Of a stretch of 64,000 nucleotides of DNA, positions 11,867 to 24,900 are shown piece by piece. A model generated the notes under the pieces. The model was not told where the DNA came from. It searched no databases and worked only from the letters and a program-made list of their open reading frames with translations. This stretch comes from Ciona intestinalis (Eukaryota > Chordata > Ascidiacea > Phlebobranchia > Cionidae), in NCBI RefSeq assembly GCF_000224145.3, contig NC_020166.2:5896927-5960926 (forward strand), written 5' to 3'. A program made the translations under genes and the position numbers. How positions within the stretch are numbered: position 1 is the stretch's first letter; each line of letters begins with the position of its first letter.

Positions 11867-12527
11867 TTGGTTTTATGCGGCGTCTAGGCAATTTACGTTT
11901 TGTAAACACTGCGTTTTCCCACTTATTGACCAATTAGCGTGTTCGTGGACACTGTATAGTTGAAAGTTCCAAAACGTTTCCGAATATTTTGTTCTGATGC
12001 GGTCTTGTTTTACATATGTTATGCAGTGAGGAACATCCACGATATAAAGTTGTTTAACCAAGCACGTCGTGTATAATCCGTGCGTTAATGGTCAATGTTT
12101 TTTATCATGTTAATGAATTTTATCAGCATTCCCTGCAAACCGTCATGTTACTTTTCAGCATAAGAATGTACCATTGAAAAATAAACATTCTGTATACGTC
12201 ACTATGTGCGTGAGAAACCTACAGGTGAGCCGTCAGCGCAAACAGAAACACGACCAATATAATCTAACAGCTGGCACTTTACGGTTATTAATTATAGACC
12301 CAATGCATGGCATGAGTAACTACCATGGTTTGTAATCACTGATGAATAGGATGGTAAGCATAGGCGGTTGTGTAACCATTAAAAATAATCATGACTCCTG
12401 AGAAAGTCGCACGTGGCGTGCCCGTGCACGTTTTTTTTTGTTTTTTCACTTCCCCTATGTACACGATAATACAAATAGTTGTGGTAAACATAACATTATA
12501 TGCAGTTTTAAAATACCACAACATTCC
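11867..12527 (+). other. Collagen 3'UTR and intergenic spacer
   Basis: About 660 bp between the collagen stop and the carboxypeptidase promoter. It holds one clear polyadenylation hexamer, AATAAA at 12180-12185, about 315 nt after the stop, which would give a compact collagen 3'UTR. After it I see only AT-rich sequence with a T9 tract near 12430; no other gene. Confidence 0.6.
12180..12185 (+). terminator. Poly(A) signal AATAAA for the collagen gene
   Basis: Canonical AATAAA, the first in the region after the collagen stop at 11866. Position and orientation fit; the cleavage site is not visible from sequence alone. Confidence 0.5.
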
Positions 12528-12537
12528 CTTTAAAAGG
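12528..12537 (+). promoter_or_regulatory. TATA-like box of the carboxypeptidase gene
   Basis: ctttaaaagg lies 53-62 bp before the ATG at 12590, which would put the start of transcription near 12560 and leave a 5'UTR of about 30 nt. Short leaders are common for secreted digestive enzymes. No other TATA-like motif sits closer. Confidence 0.45.
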
Positions 12538-12589
12538 ATGTGGCGGAAAACATATCATAGGCATTTCGTTATCAACGTTTAACGGAAAG

Positions 12590-14933
12590 ATGAAGCTATT
12601 CTTGGTTTTCACCTTGGCGACATTGGCTTTTGCCAAACGATTTGATGGGTAAATTGCAGTACTGCATATGGTTGCTTTTTTGCATTTAGTTTAATTTAGG
12701 TGATTCACATTTTATTTTTCTCACAGTGATCAGGTTTTGACCCTTCACCCAACCAGCTCCGAACATGTTATAACCATCAACGAAATGGAGGAATTCGTAA
12801 GGATTTTTTTAATAAACTTGTATCTTAACTGAACGCAAGTTTCAAATATCCATATTTTTAAGGCGGATTTCTGGAGACCGGACAGTCCTAGTTTGGTTCG
12901 AGAGGGCTCTCCCGTCGACGTAAGAATCCCTCGGTAAGTTTTGCATGGAGAACAGCAGGGTTTAATTTGTCTTGTACGTATGTAATAGGACTTTAATGAT
13001 TCGGTATGTAGTGCACAGTTAACACATTCCTTATACTTTTTCGTCTTGTGCTTTTCAGAGAATACCTTTTTAAAACCAAGAGAGTACTTGCAGCTATTAA
13101 TATGGACTTTGAAGTCAAAGTAAATGACGTGCAGGATACAATTGACCACCAGTTTACCGGAACCAAAACTCCCTATGCTGGAGCGTATGATTACGACGTT
13201 TACCACACTGACGTAGAGGTGAAAACATGTTTTAAAAATGTTTTTGTTCGTTTAACACGGAATTTTAGTTTAAATGGATACCCATAAAATGAGATTTAAA
13301 ATAATCCCAGTCTTTTCCCGGGTCTTCCCTCATCATCACTATACGTAATTTTTTTTATCTCAGATTGAAAGTTGGGCTTTTGATATGCAAAGCCAATACA
13401 GCAGCCTTCTTAAAGTAGAAACACCAACTAAATCTGAAGAAAACAGAAATATCGTCCGACTTACAATGGGCTCAAGCCAGAATAACCCAATTTTCCTTAT
13501 TGATTGTGGAATCCATGCCCGTGAGTGGATCTCTCCAGCATTCTGCCAATGCTTCGTCAACCGCGTAAGTCAATACGGTGGATTAATGGGATAAACTATA
13601 TTCTAAATCCCAGGTTGTTACAAAATATCCCAGTGAGAATATTCCTTGGTTTTATGCTTTTATGGTGTGCTAAGTCGTTTCAGAGAACAAACGTAAATTT
13701 TGTTATTCCTTTACCCAACACAGATGCTGAGCCAATACAACACTGACGCAAATGTTAGAAGCATGATGGACGCCCTTACTTTCGTCATTTACCCACTTCT
13801 TAACGTTGACGGTTACGCTTACACCTGGAGCGATGTAAGGAAAAAATGATCATGGTATTCAATGTCAGTTATGATATTATTATCAACTGTCGCCTTGTTA
13901 GGACCGTATGTGGAGAAAGACGCGCAGCAATTACGGTACAGTATGCACCGGTGTAGACCCAAATAGGAACTTCGATGCTGAGTGGTCCGGCCCAGGTTCC
14001 AGCTCCAATCCTTGCTCCGATACCTACTACGGCCCCGAGGTAGCATCGGAACAATTATCCAAGGAGCTGTCAAACTTTGTACTATCGCACACTGGTGAAA
14101 TACAGGTGTGTTCTATAAACAAATACGGTTTTCAGAATTAAACAGCCGATATTTTCTGTTTTTTTCAGGCTTACCTTACCTTCCATAGCTACGGCCAAGT
14201 GTACATTTACCCATATTCAGACGCAGTGAAGGACGTCGACAATAAACAAGAGCATGTAAGTTCATAAACAACGTATTATATCTATATTAAAGTATTTAAA
14301 TGCCCAATACTATGTCACTAATTAAACATATCAACAGAACGATATAGCTATAGCATCGGCTGCAGCATTGGAAGCTGTACACAGAAAACAATACACTTAT
14401 GGACCTGGATATCAATCAATGTGTAAGCTATAATTCTCACATACATACGTTTAAATGTTTTTATGCAGGAATAAGTACAGTATCTTATTACACTGATGCG
14501 ACAGATAAAGCATATTAAACGTATTGCTTCAGCATCTCCATATTACTAAATACTTTTCGGCAGACCTTGCTGCCGGAGGATCTGACGACTTCAGCAAGGA
14601 CTTTGGTGTACCACTGGTATATACCATTGAGTTAAGAGACACTGGAAGATATGGATTCATACTACCAGAATCCCAGGTGCTTTCATCATGTTTAAAACTG
14701 TATATGTTTTCCTTTTTAATTGCTATACTGCAGCAATGTAAGTTGGTCGTATTTCAGTTACCACAAACATTTAGTTTTGTGATGCCTACAAATCAAAGGT
14801 TTAATGACGAAACATGGTTCTAGTTGGATGATGAAAAATATCATTTTTTATTTCATTTCAGATTGCTCCTTCTTGCGAAGAAACTTACGCAGCAGTTGAC
14901 GTCATTGCTCAACACGTGATGACCAAATTATAA
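12590..14933 (+). CDS. CPB: Secreted metallocarboxypeptidase, B-type specificity (M14A)
   Basis: Zymogen that removes C-terminal basic residues, secreted (probably digestive). Exons: 12590-12648, 12727-12796, 12863-12933, 13059-13218, 13364-13564, 13724-13834, 13902-14105, 14169-14255, 14338-14422, 14564-14676, 14862-14933 (TAA); 410 aa, usual family length. Signal peptide [15 protein letters not shown], then a propeptide (GDQVLTLHP). Zinc ligands are H171 and E174 (HAREW) and H298 (FHSYGQ); catalytic Glu is E372 ([10 protein letters not shown]); NRNF supplies the Asn/Arg pair that holds the substrate carboxylate. All lie at a constant offset of 102 from bovine CPA numbering. At the specificity position (CPA residue 255) the sequence GGSDDF gives Asp357, as in CPB (GGSDDW) and not Ile as in CPA. 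The start follows the TATA-like box directly and gives the signal peptide. Complete, no broken residues. Confidence 0.93.
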
Positions 14934-14948
14934 AGAAACAGTTCAAGA

Positions 14949-14954
14949 AATAAA
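14949..14954 (+). terminator. Poly(A) signal AATAAA for the carboxypeptidase gene
   Basis: AATAAA 15 nt after the TAA stop at 14933, in agaaataaattacg; a second possible one (taataaaa) lies near 14996. A very short 3'UTR fits the compact 5' end. Confidence 0.6.
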
Positions 14955-16796
14955 TTACGAACTTAATTCAACGTGCAGTTTAATTTCATGCATTTAATAA
15001 AAACGGAAAAATCTTGGCTGTGTGTTTCACTTGTCGCAAACATTGGCGAAAGCGAAACAAATGTATAGAGTTTAAGTGGTTGGTTAATAGTTTAGGTGCT
15101 GTTTTAATAGGCTGTTTAATCACGCAACTTTACGCTTGTGTCCGAAAACCCATATGGCAAACACGTTTCCGTTCTACCATTAAACCAGTGTGGCGCCAGA
15201 GAGCAACTTTAGCAGTCACTTGTCGATCAAATATCATAACGTAGTGAGTCCGTAAAGTAAAGCAGAAATGCAACTAAAAAGGGGATGCGCTAACTTGGGT
15301 CTCAGTTCTAAGTTCATTAACACGAAAACCTCACTCATTAAAATTCAAACATATAGTAAAATGGGAAAAGAGGAGACAGCTTTTTATTCCAATTTGTCGT
15401 TCCATTTGGTGGCAAACAATCAACATTCAAAGAACTGTATCCTCAAGACTCACATAGACCGTTGTTTATTGCTCAAAACATGATCAGGATATTTGATATA
15501 ATGTGCGAACGATGTCCCGTCTTACAACCCCACCAAACCATACAAAGGAATACTACCTACTGTTAAATTTATAACCAGATACTAACTAAGGAGTAGGGTG
15601 TAAAAGAAAGCAACATTGAATATTTTATAAAGTTTTTTTTTATTGTTTTAAGTATTGAAATAAAATGCAGAAATGGAATAAGTACTAACAAATGTTGAGG
15701 TGAAAAAACGCCAAAGAAACACGTTTAGAACGATCACCTTTTCAAATGAATGATCATTGAACAAGGCAGACAACGGTAAGAACAGTGAAAGATTAAACTG
15801 CTATTTATCTCTTGGGTTCGATTGAAAAGAACGCAGCACTAAAATGTTAAGATGTGATAAAAAGCTTCAGAATAAAACGACGCTTTGCGTCAGCCTCTGC
15901 ACCATACAGAGAAGAAAAGAATTATTTTGAATAAAACGCGGCAAGGGCCCACGAAAACGAACACTGAGAGAAAAGCGTGGAACAACATGTTCAAATGCAA
16001 GGCCTGATTTAGCCTCTTATTAAAATCAGCAACGTTTTATTCGGCGATGCCCGGCTGCTGTGTTCAAAGCGTTAGGGAGATCACCAAGCCTGAGATGAAT
16101 TGAATGTTTACAATAACCACAGAATGAACACAAAAAAAGTTTGTCGCAAGGACGGTTGGGTAGCACAATGATCTAATTTACATCCCGACTTGATCCAACA
16201 GATTTGTGTTTAATAGATTGGCAAGCGGGTAAATTTACCAGTGCGTGAAAAGGCACTCAATTTCCTAATACGATTGGGTTTAATAAAACGTTGCTTCTGG
16301 CAAGTCTGTAGCTATCATAGCCAAGAAAATGTATGGCTAATAATACTGCCCCGCAATGCCACCTAGACGGGGCTCTCGATATACACCTTAACCAATAAGA
16401 GGGGCGCTGTGGCCTCCCGAAGACACCTTTCTAGTCCCTATAAATGTTGGTTGAATTGAAGGGTTGCCAACCCTCGCGTCAAGTACACTTCAAGAGGTAC
16501 TTCGTTGCACCCTGAGTTTTTAGAGCGCTCAGTGATGACGCTCGTCCTTGCTGGAAATCCGTGTAACAGCGGGACGCACTGCCATAAGTTGCAGTTCATC
16601 ACGAGTGCAAATAAACGTACAAAGAGCACCAGCTTTTTACATGAAAGGGTAAAGCAAAATTGTCTTTGCGGTAGTCACCTCTGGAACCGAAATCGCATAA
16701 TGTTTAACTCGCTTGCAGTTTAGAATGCAGCGTCGCTTGTGTCCGTACATATTAGCTCCTGGCTTGGGGCCTTTTGCTTATTTTGTGTCCGGCCAG
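14955..16796. other. Convergent intergenic spacer / 3'UTR of the GTPase gene
   Basis: 1.8 kb between two convergent genes. It holds MITE copy C, AT-rich sequence, and probably the 3'UTR of the minus-strand GTPase. Candidate minus-strand AATAAA (TTTATT on +) occurs near 16037 and near 15640; I cannot choose between them. No coding region recognised. Confidence 0.5.
15355..15536 (-). mobile_element. MITE copy C (inverted, degenerate)
   Basis: Reverse orientation copy: agtaaaatgggaaaagagga at the left, gttccatttggtggcaaaca, tagaccgttgtttattgctc, atgatcaggatatttgatat, ending in a degraded right end (gatgtcccgtcttacaaccc). About 180 bp. The only copy outside an intron in the first 20 kb. Confidence 0.7.
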
Positions 16797-18769
16797 TCAG
16801 AAAGAAGCACTTCTCAGTCGCATGTAGTCGAATTTGAAGGGCAGGCAACGGCACATTGGTCGTGAGGATGCGGAGTAAGCTCGTTTTCGTCGGTCGGAGT
16901 TGCCGGCGCACGCAGCCGTTCTCGAAACGATTTCTCTCCAAACTGACAACAGGAGAGCGTCGCGGTCAGGTGATGATTTGACCATGGAAGGGTTGGCTGA
17001 TTCGTCACTCCAGGGTTCGAGCTCACATCGGTAGTTGTCAACCACCTTTGCACTTGCAACCACTTCAGGCACAGTTGCGAGTCGACTTCGGCGGGAAGCA
17101 CGTGCGGAATCACGGCGTTCGGTGACGACATGCTCGAGGCTGTAGTCGTGCAGCTCGTCCGGCTTCACTGTGTTGAACAAGTCACTCTTGGTTGCAACCG
17201 ATACGATCGGGACTCCTGTGAAAGCAAACAAAGCGGTTAAACTCGGCCAAGAATGGTTGTTTACTAAGTGGCGCTAAGGAGCGGCATCATTGGCATAAGG
17301 AGAGCGAGAGAATTGGACAACCACATCGCTCACCCACACTCGTGTCAACGAACAAAGAAAAGAAAGGGAGAAGTAGGCCGGTGTCGGTTTGCACGAGTGC
17401 ACGCGGCAATCGACTTCGTGCCTTTCTTCCCAGCGCTCGTTATCAAGTTCGTTTCGTCGAGCTCGTAAACAAGTCAGCGGCAACCCGCTCGGGGCGACCG
17501 CAGCGCTTTAGCGGCACAAACATTCGTCCCATAACGGTTTTAGATTCGCACCTCTGAATGCGCAACATACACAATCACCCTTGGACCACTTTCACACCGG
17601 TGCCAAAAACTGCGCTAAACCTACAATCCACCTAATTCTTGTTTTTACCTCACCCTTACAGCGTGGAAAAAACTTTTAAAGCGGAAGCTCAGCCAAAAAT
17701 GAAATGGGACTTCGCAGTGTCAAGTTCTAATTCACATTACAACAGTGTCTCAGGGGATATGAAAATACCTAGGTATTCATAATTGTCTATTTTTAACTGC
17801 CACGGGCCCAAGGGATATACCCTAATAAACCTTAACACATACAAACCACTATCGTGGAAACAAACCACTGGCATATTTAACATTTACTAACTAGGACACA
17901 ATAGTTTTTAAACTCGCGTACGTGGGTACAATATCGTTATTAAACAAAAAATAAAAGAAACTTACTGTTTACACAGGTGTGCTTGGAGGTGGTGATGGCT
18001 TGCTCAGTGAGTGACATAAGCCGGGTGTTGGGCTCCTCAGTGAGGGAAGAGACGAACAAAACCAGGTCAATCCGTCGTTTGGTCTCTGAGATCTTGTGAT
18101 ATCGCTTCTTAATGATCTCTTTGGACATGAGAAGGACACACGGGATGCATTTGGCTGGGATGCGACCTTCGAGGACGTATCGCAGGATGAGAATGGCATG
18201 ATCATCTGCATGAATGTCCTCAAAGCCACGGGTGTCCCAGAAAACTACTTTCCCGCCTGCTTTCTTGTTGTGGAACATAACACACTCATCGATGACATGA
18301 TTTCTTCCAGGACAGTATTTTGCCCTGTCCTTCCATTCTTGTGTAAGAGCCATGTTCATGGAGTTAATGAGGGAAGATTTTCCTGCAAAACAAAAATTAA
18401 ACATTAAAACAATCCAAACAAACAGAGCTTTTACACATCAGTTTCAACACAAATTTTTGAGCTAAAATTTTTATAACAATGTTAAAAATTTTCAACTCGC
18501 TTACCTGCCCCTTTGGCTCCGATGACCAGCACATTGAGGTTAGTGTTGAGATGGGTGAAGCAGCTTTTGATTAACTTACGACTACGATCGTTTACATCGC
18601 CCCCGTTTGAGGGTCGTTTGTTCGGGGCGCCAACGGTAGCCTGTTGTTGTGCGGCCTTCTCGCTGATTACAGCATTGTGATTGCAATCTAATAGTTCTTT
18701 ACTTGCAGATACTGCATTTCGTCCGTTAATAAGGTTCACGTTTCCCGTGCTGGCTGTCTGTGGTGCCAT
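16797..18769 (-). CDS. P-loop GTPase, IFI44-like group
   Basis: Three coding exons on the minus strand: 18769-18505, 18382-17966, 17215-16797 (stop at 16799-16797); 366 aa, frame kept at both joins. G1 is GAKGAGKSS (residues 84-92, split by the first intron), G3 is DTRG (138-141, in WDTRGFED), and G4 is TKSD (236-239, in SVATKSDLF). The Ser after Lys, the LINSMN helix and the VLEGRIP segment between G3 and G4 resemble IFI44/IFI44L-type proteins of animals, in vertebrates interferon-induced; whether the Ciona gene is immune is not known. The first 75 residues are low-complexity and polar. The C-terminal 120 residues are Arg/Ser-rich and unlike known domains. A cryptic donor 10 nt upstream in exon 2 would create TGA at the join, so ACA|gtaagt is used. 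Alternative: another dynamin- or septin-like small family. Confidence 0.72.
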
Positions 18770-18937
18770 GGTTTATTCGATCTTGATCATAACACAGTTG
18801 TTAAAGCAAGTTGACTCTAGCTCGTTCAGATAGGTACTGACTGCACAGCGGACTGACGGCTTCATAATATCTAGCAGTCTGCTGGTTACAGATAAACAAG
18901 CTTTGAAAGCCGCTCTAGCCGTTGTTGTCGGGCCAAG
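18770..18937 (-). promoter_or_regulatory. 5'UTR exon of the GTPase gene with upstream splice acceptor
   Basis: On the minus strand, cttttcttttttctcactgcag ends at 18938 and is followed by CTTGGCCC. This is a strong polypyrimidine tract plus CAG, 168 nt upstream of the ATG, with no coding continuation. It implies either a 5'UTR exon further upstream (higher coordinates, in the gene-poor region) or a spliced-leader acceptor. Confidence 0.5.
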
Positions 18938-18999
18938 CTGCAGTGAGAAAAAAGAAAAGCGTTAGCGACGCAACCATTCAAGTCAGCGGGGTGCCGTGT

Positions 19000-21900
19000 C
19001 GAATTTACTCGATTAATTTTACCATAAACAGAACAAAAATCGTGCATATATTACAAATCTTTCAGTACATCTTATAAATGTGTTTTATGGCTAAATTCAT
19101 TTTGCAAAAAAACATAAAACAGCCAACTAAATAAAGCAAAAACAACTGCGACACCCGGCAGAACCATTATTAAAGCACATTGAGCAATCCGATAGCTGTG
19201 TGTTGCGAAATTCTAACTTCCTTCTTTATACAAGAGAGAGAAGAGAAGGCGGAGATTGCACAATAAAGGGAAACAGCGCCCTAACATAATAAATGAAACC
19301 GTTTTTTTTCGATCCAAGGAAAGAGAAAGATGGGAGCCTCGTATCTATTCGCCGGTCAGATTCGCTACCCTAACAATCAATAGGTCGAACTTCTATTTTT
19401 TTCTTTGTTGAACGGGTTTCGCCATGTTGGCTTAGCGTTGCAGTGTGTTCGTATGTCGTGTGCCTATCCCAATATGGAAATGTTGTTGGCGTTTTAATGT
19501 CGTAACCGGGCGTGAAACTTCAGATTTCGTAATCCATATTGACTAAAATGTCGATTACGCGTTGGAAAAACATGCACGTTGCAAAATAAATAGACACCCA
19601 CCCACTTGTAGGGTCATCCATTCCTCACACAAACGTAAACACCAGTCAGCACTGTGCGATATGCTGCGCTAAGCTTACCAATGAAAAAACATACATTGGT
19701 AAAGAGAAATAGATTAAAGAGGCCAATGCAACCTTGCATTTTTGCCCTTGTCTATGCAAATAGGTAAACCATAAGCAATCAATGAAGTCGTACAAGCTTA
19801 TACAGGGTGAGTAATGAAAACAATAAATGGGGAACTGGGAGATGGTTAAAAACCACACAGCACAAGTCCGGACATGTTGTGTACGAGCTGAGCGGTTGCA
19901 CCACCATTTAGGAACACATGCAATTTCCAGGCAATTTTAAACGTAATCAGGATGCACTATGCAAAATTTAGAACAGGCTACGAAACAACACAGTATACCG
20001 CACAAAAGCAGTCATTCTATTATACAGTATACAGCCATAAAACACAAGCCTATTATATGTACGGGAGTACCGCCGTTGATGACCAACGTTAAGCAGGCCG
20101 GTACTTTTTCGTAATATATTACGAGCAGGTATTCTTGGAATACGTAACTGCCTTAACTCAATACAACAACCCAATATAGAGTTAACACACCTGGATTAGA
20201 TTGAGGGGTTAGATTGGTTCATTAAAAGAGAATAAAGAGACAAAGAGAGGAAAATGAGATGCTTGATATACTAGCAGCGACCAATCAGTGAACGAACCGG
20301 CATTATAAGCCACGTCAGAGCCGGCATTCTCAGCGTGAAAAACTGCGATCATAAAATCAAGTGTTTGATCCTTGCTGGTTGTATTTTAAAGCATACGAAA
20401 TTACGACGATAACCTCTGAAACAATGTCATTACAAATTGTTTTAGGTTATTTGACTAGTTGACAACAGGTAGACATTATTTCACCGTGTAACAATCATTT
20501 TTGGCAAGAATGCGGTAGAGTGCTTACCATCGGCTCCATCGCCGGTTTTAACAGAATGGAAATGCGATCAATATATCGGCCTGTCAATCGATGTAGCGGC
20601 GATTGCGAAACCACTGTTTCGTCACAGCGGCAAAGATGCTAGGCAACATATGACGAAAACACCAGCTGTTTCAACGTAAAAGTGTAAAACCAGATGCACA
20701 AAATCGAAGCTCTATCTGGAACCAAACGACACAAACGTGACGATAGACACGTTGCGCCGGTTCCCCGAACTTTAAATCTGAAAAAGCGGTGTGTACCAAC
20801 GCCAATCTTACGTAATAACATCTTCTTCCGTTGGCCAATTAGAACTTGTCCCGCCCTGAGGACACAGCCTCGCATGCATTATGCCGGTGTAGATCGAATC
20901 ATAGCTGTCAAAACAGCTTTAATAAGAGCTGTGGAACACTGAGAAGGCATTTAGGCCATCGGAGTGAAAACTTTTCACAGAACCGTTTTACAGTGTATTG
21001 TATAGCACGTACGCGGAAACGCAACTAAAGGCCTAATTAAACCGGCTGTAATACCAGGTCACGTTAATAGACTGTACAGGCTAACAAAAAAGGCAAAAAA
21101 TAGTTTTCGGTGTACATGAATTGATAATTAATAAAGATTAACGGAACCTTAGTACGAGAAGGTGATTCAATTTGACGGAGGTGACCTGAGAACAAAACCG
21201 GCGGCGTATGACGCTTGTGGGGAATTTAGAACGCGGTCCTAATTTCGCAATCGCTGACAAACCGGCCGGCGGTTTCGTAAGAGTTATTACGTCATTAACA
21301 GTGGCGTAGACGCAATTGTTCTCGCACAGACGGGATGTTCACTTGAGCGGCGTATGATGAAAACGTTACCACATCTCCTGTTCGAGAGGAGCACACAACG
21401 CAACAAAGGCGACAGAAAGGTTGCGCAATATGTGGTTGCGTCACCCTGTCGTGCTGAGTTGCGAAAGAAGGCCAACCGACAACCGAATTTGGGCAAGTAA
21501 AGGATGGTTATTGTTCGTTGCTAATATGCGTCGGGTACATATAATCAATTCAATTGAAATAAATTATTCATGCAAGAGAGAGTCGCACAGCTGCGGCCCA
21601 GACCTTCCACATTGCGCAACTGCAGAAATTTGCCTGTACACCGGCAAACAGGAAAACCGTAAGTCCCCCATACGAAGGAGTCATCCAGTACAGGAAAGAT
21701 TGCGCAACCTTCGGAGGCGATATTTCGCAACACCGGCCAGTCAGCTAAGCCGGCAATTTCTAATCTTAGCTCGAAAATGGACCTAAATTGGTTTGTCTCG
21801 GCTACAAACCGCAGCAAACCGGTTTAGTGCAGCTACGACCAAACACCGTGAAATTGATATAATTGTCTATAAAAAGATTCCCCAATGTTAGCGTTAAAAT

Positions 21901-24900
21901 AATTGGTAACACTATTTCGATACTAAACCTTTACGGCAATTATTACAACGCTACGGAGTGTAACATTGGGAATTCGAAAACTAAACTTAACAGAACTTTT
22001 CTATTAACAGTAGAAATCCTAAATTTGTGGAATTTCGCAGTAAAATCCCAGTTAACTGCTTTTTGCGAAACTTCGCGTTAGTCAAAGTTAAGCGAAAACT
22101 TAACACTAAGGTTGCGGTTAGAAGCCTTTTTAAACCAGTATAATATAAACCAGTTTCAGGCGGCCGTTACGCGCTTTTAGGTTCATTTTTTTAAACAGAA
22201 TGGCAATTCATTTGCCTATATTGTAAAAGTTATAATTTTAAGCTTTGCGGGCAGCAATGTGATTTGCGGGTTATTGTCGACTGCTGAATTATTAAAACTT
22301 GAAACGCTTGACAATTCACTATTGTCCCTAATACCGCCGGTTGCAATGTTGGAAGCTAATTGCTGTGTGGTTGACACAAGACAACGGGTATGAAAGAGAA
22401 GCAATTCACAATTATATAAAAACTGTCAACACGCATTAAGCCGCCTGACGCCTGAGGTGCGAAGCCGCAATCTGTTGAGGCGAAGTACGTGTGCACTTGG
22501 TCCCATGTAGAATAAACACTCACACTGGACAGATAATCGAAGCTCAAATATCTACTGATTTTATCATTGATTGGGGGCCGCGGAATAATTTCGGCTTCGA
22601 GTTACACGGAGCGGTCGAAGAAGTCTTCAAGCTTTGTATTATTGATCGAGGAGATGATTACAATTCAGGAGAAGGGCATTAAGTCGGACCTGCAGCATGC
22701 TCTTTAACCCAGCTACGCGGCAATGGCGGTCCCACAGAGGGCATGGTAATGTGTTCAAACGCGGCATAAGAGGTTCATATGGGTTTGTAAACGTGAAACC
22801 AATTACCGTTTTATAGATCCACGGATAACAACGATGGATTTCCTGATGGTACAACATAGAATCCGGAGAAAACGTCATACAAAGCCCGCTTTATCCATAA
22901 ACGACAAGCCTAAACCCACGAACGATAAGATCCACTACCTCTGCGTTAAAGAAACACAAGGAGACAGCTTGGTTATAAATAAACACGATTTGTCTGCAAG
23001 GACTCATCTTGAACTTGTTGCTGGTGAAACCGATTTCACCGGCGTGTCGGCTTATCGAGATATCTTTGGCCGGTGGTTTGGCGTTAGTCTGTATCGCCAT
23101 ATCTATGGAACATTGCTGCGTTCAATTACGATGGATTGAAGCCGCTAATATCTAGAAACCCTGAGAAACGGCGCCGAAGTCATGGCCGCGAAGAGCTTTT
23201 GACGCAGACCATTCGTCTCGCGGCGACGAGGAGAAAGCATTCGCTGCACTTGGCCTTAGAGAGAAACCCACAGCTGATACCTCATCGTTAAATTTCGAGC
23301 ACCCAAAACCGCACTCTGCTGGAGCGATTTGAAGAAGGGCGGTTTAAACCGGTTTGACCCAGCTTTCCTATCCAATATCTATGCGCACGAAAGAACAACA
23401 CTAAATTATGAGGAAGAGGAACTACTGTACTCCCGCCGCAGCTTTTAACGTAATTATAGAAGCACCGCCGGGATGGCTTCCCAAGACAACATAAACCCGT
23501 GTTGTTTGTTACGTTCAATAGAGAAACGTCGTAAAAAGTAAAATCAATCTCGAACAGACTGTGGATCGATGGCAAACGAACATATAGCTTTATGTTCTTA
23601 AAATATCAAACGTCAACCGGGTGGCTTGCTCAAGCAAGCACGAACCCCACATGTTTCGCTTTTTGTGCGTTTGAACGAAAATCAATAAGGACCTATATAT
23701 AATGGTCTATTTGGTAAATTTGTCGCGTGTTTGTGTTGAGAGATAGTAGTCCGACTTTAAGCGTTTAACGTGTATACTGTCCACGCATTTCCAGGTATAA
23801 TGATGGCATTCACGGTTGTTATGGTTTAATGCTATAGCAGTCAACGTTCAACATAGGTTTGGTAAACACGAGAAAATTGTCAATCAATTGAACGTATTTA
23901 CCCTTTATCGATTAGGATTCCACACGACAAAGCATGCTTCATTACATATGAAATATAGGTCAAATTAAATATAAATTATATGGAATGTAGAATACACCAT
24001 TTCCAGTGTGTAATACCAATTTTTGACTGGAAATGCTTAAGACGTGCAGTTGCGCAACAGGACCAAGCTGTGATCAGCTGATAGCAGCATGTGAAAAACA
24101 CATGAATAATGAATGGGCGATCTGTCATGAGGTCGCTTCCGGGAGATCCAAAAACAGCTGATGCCTATGACAGGCGTGCATGGGAGGCCAATTGCTTTCT
24201 GCATTCTGCACCACACAGCCCGCACAAATTAGATGTTTGAGTAATTTGATAATTCGGTAATTTCATGCCACACAAGGTTGACTAATGCGGCGTATACGTT
24301 GGTGCGAGTTATGTAGAAGCTGCATATGAATTAGTTGTCACTGTAATACTTGGAATATTAAATAAGCACATATTTAAAAAAATAACGAGACAGGACATGT
24401 TGCACAAACATATGACGCACTGCAAAATCTGCAGTATATGGTCACATGAAGAAAATACAAACAGTCCACCGTAATACTTGCCACTGTCCACAAACATCCG
24501 GTACGTAAATGTATACGTTACTTTGCACAAATAAAGAGATAGGGCTGACCAATGCATGAGTCTTGCGAAAATTTTCCACTCATCAGAACCTATATGACTC
24601 TATGACATGTTGTTTTGTTTTTGTTACAGCATAGCATGTATTTGTTATGACGTATAACAAGTAGCCGGTCGAGACTAAACTGTCAGATTCAAAGAACACG
24701 CATGCATTGCTTAGCTGTGACATTTTACATGCCAATGACATGTTATTGCAATCTTACATGACGTGTGCATGACAGTACCGGTGTTTTATTATTACAACGA
24801 TATATCAGAAAAGCGGCAACTAAAGACAACGTGGTTTTGGTATTAGCAGAACTGGATTAGTCATTAAGCAATTACGTCATACGCCGGCCGGCACAAACGC

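Noticed and set aside
16341..16362. miR-200-like string (taatactgcc, then caatg)
   Set aside because: The first ten bases match miR-200b, but upstream sequence does not supply a paired arm: ggcaagtctgtag pairs only over about four bases. Taken as chance.
21421..23139. Frames of 100-121 codons in the desert (for example 21421-21786, 22834-23139)
   Set aside because: High G+C lengthens random frames. No signal peptide, domain, repeat or splice pattern, and frames occur on both strands with equal quality.
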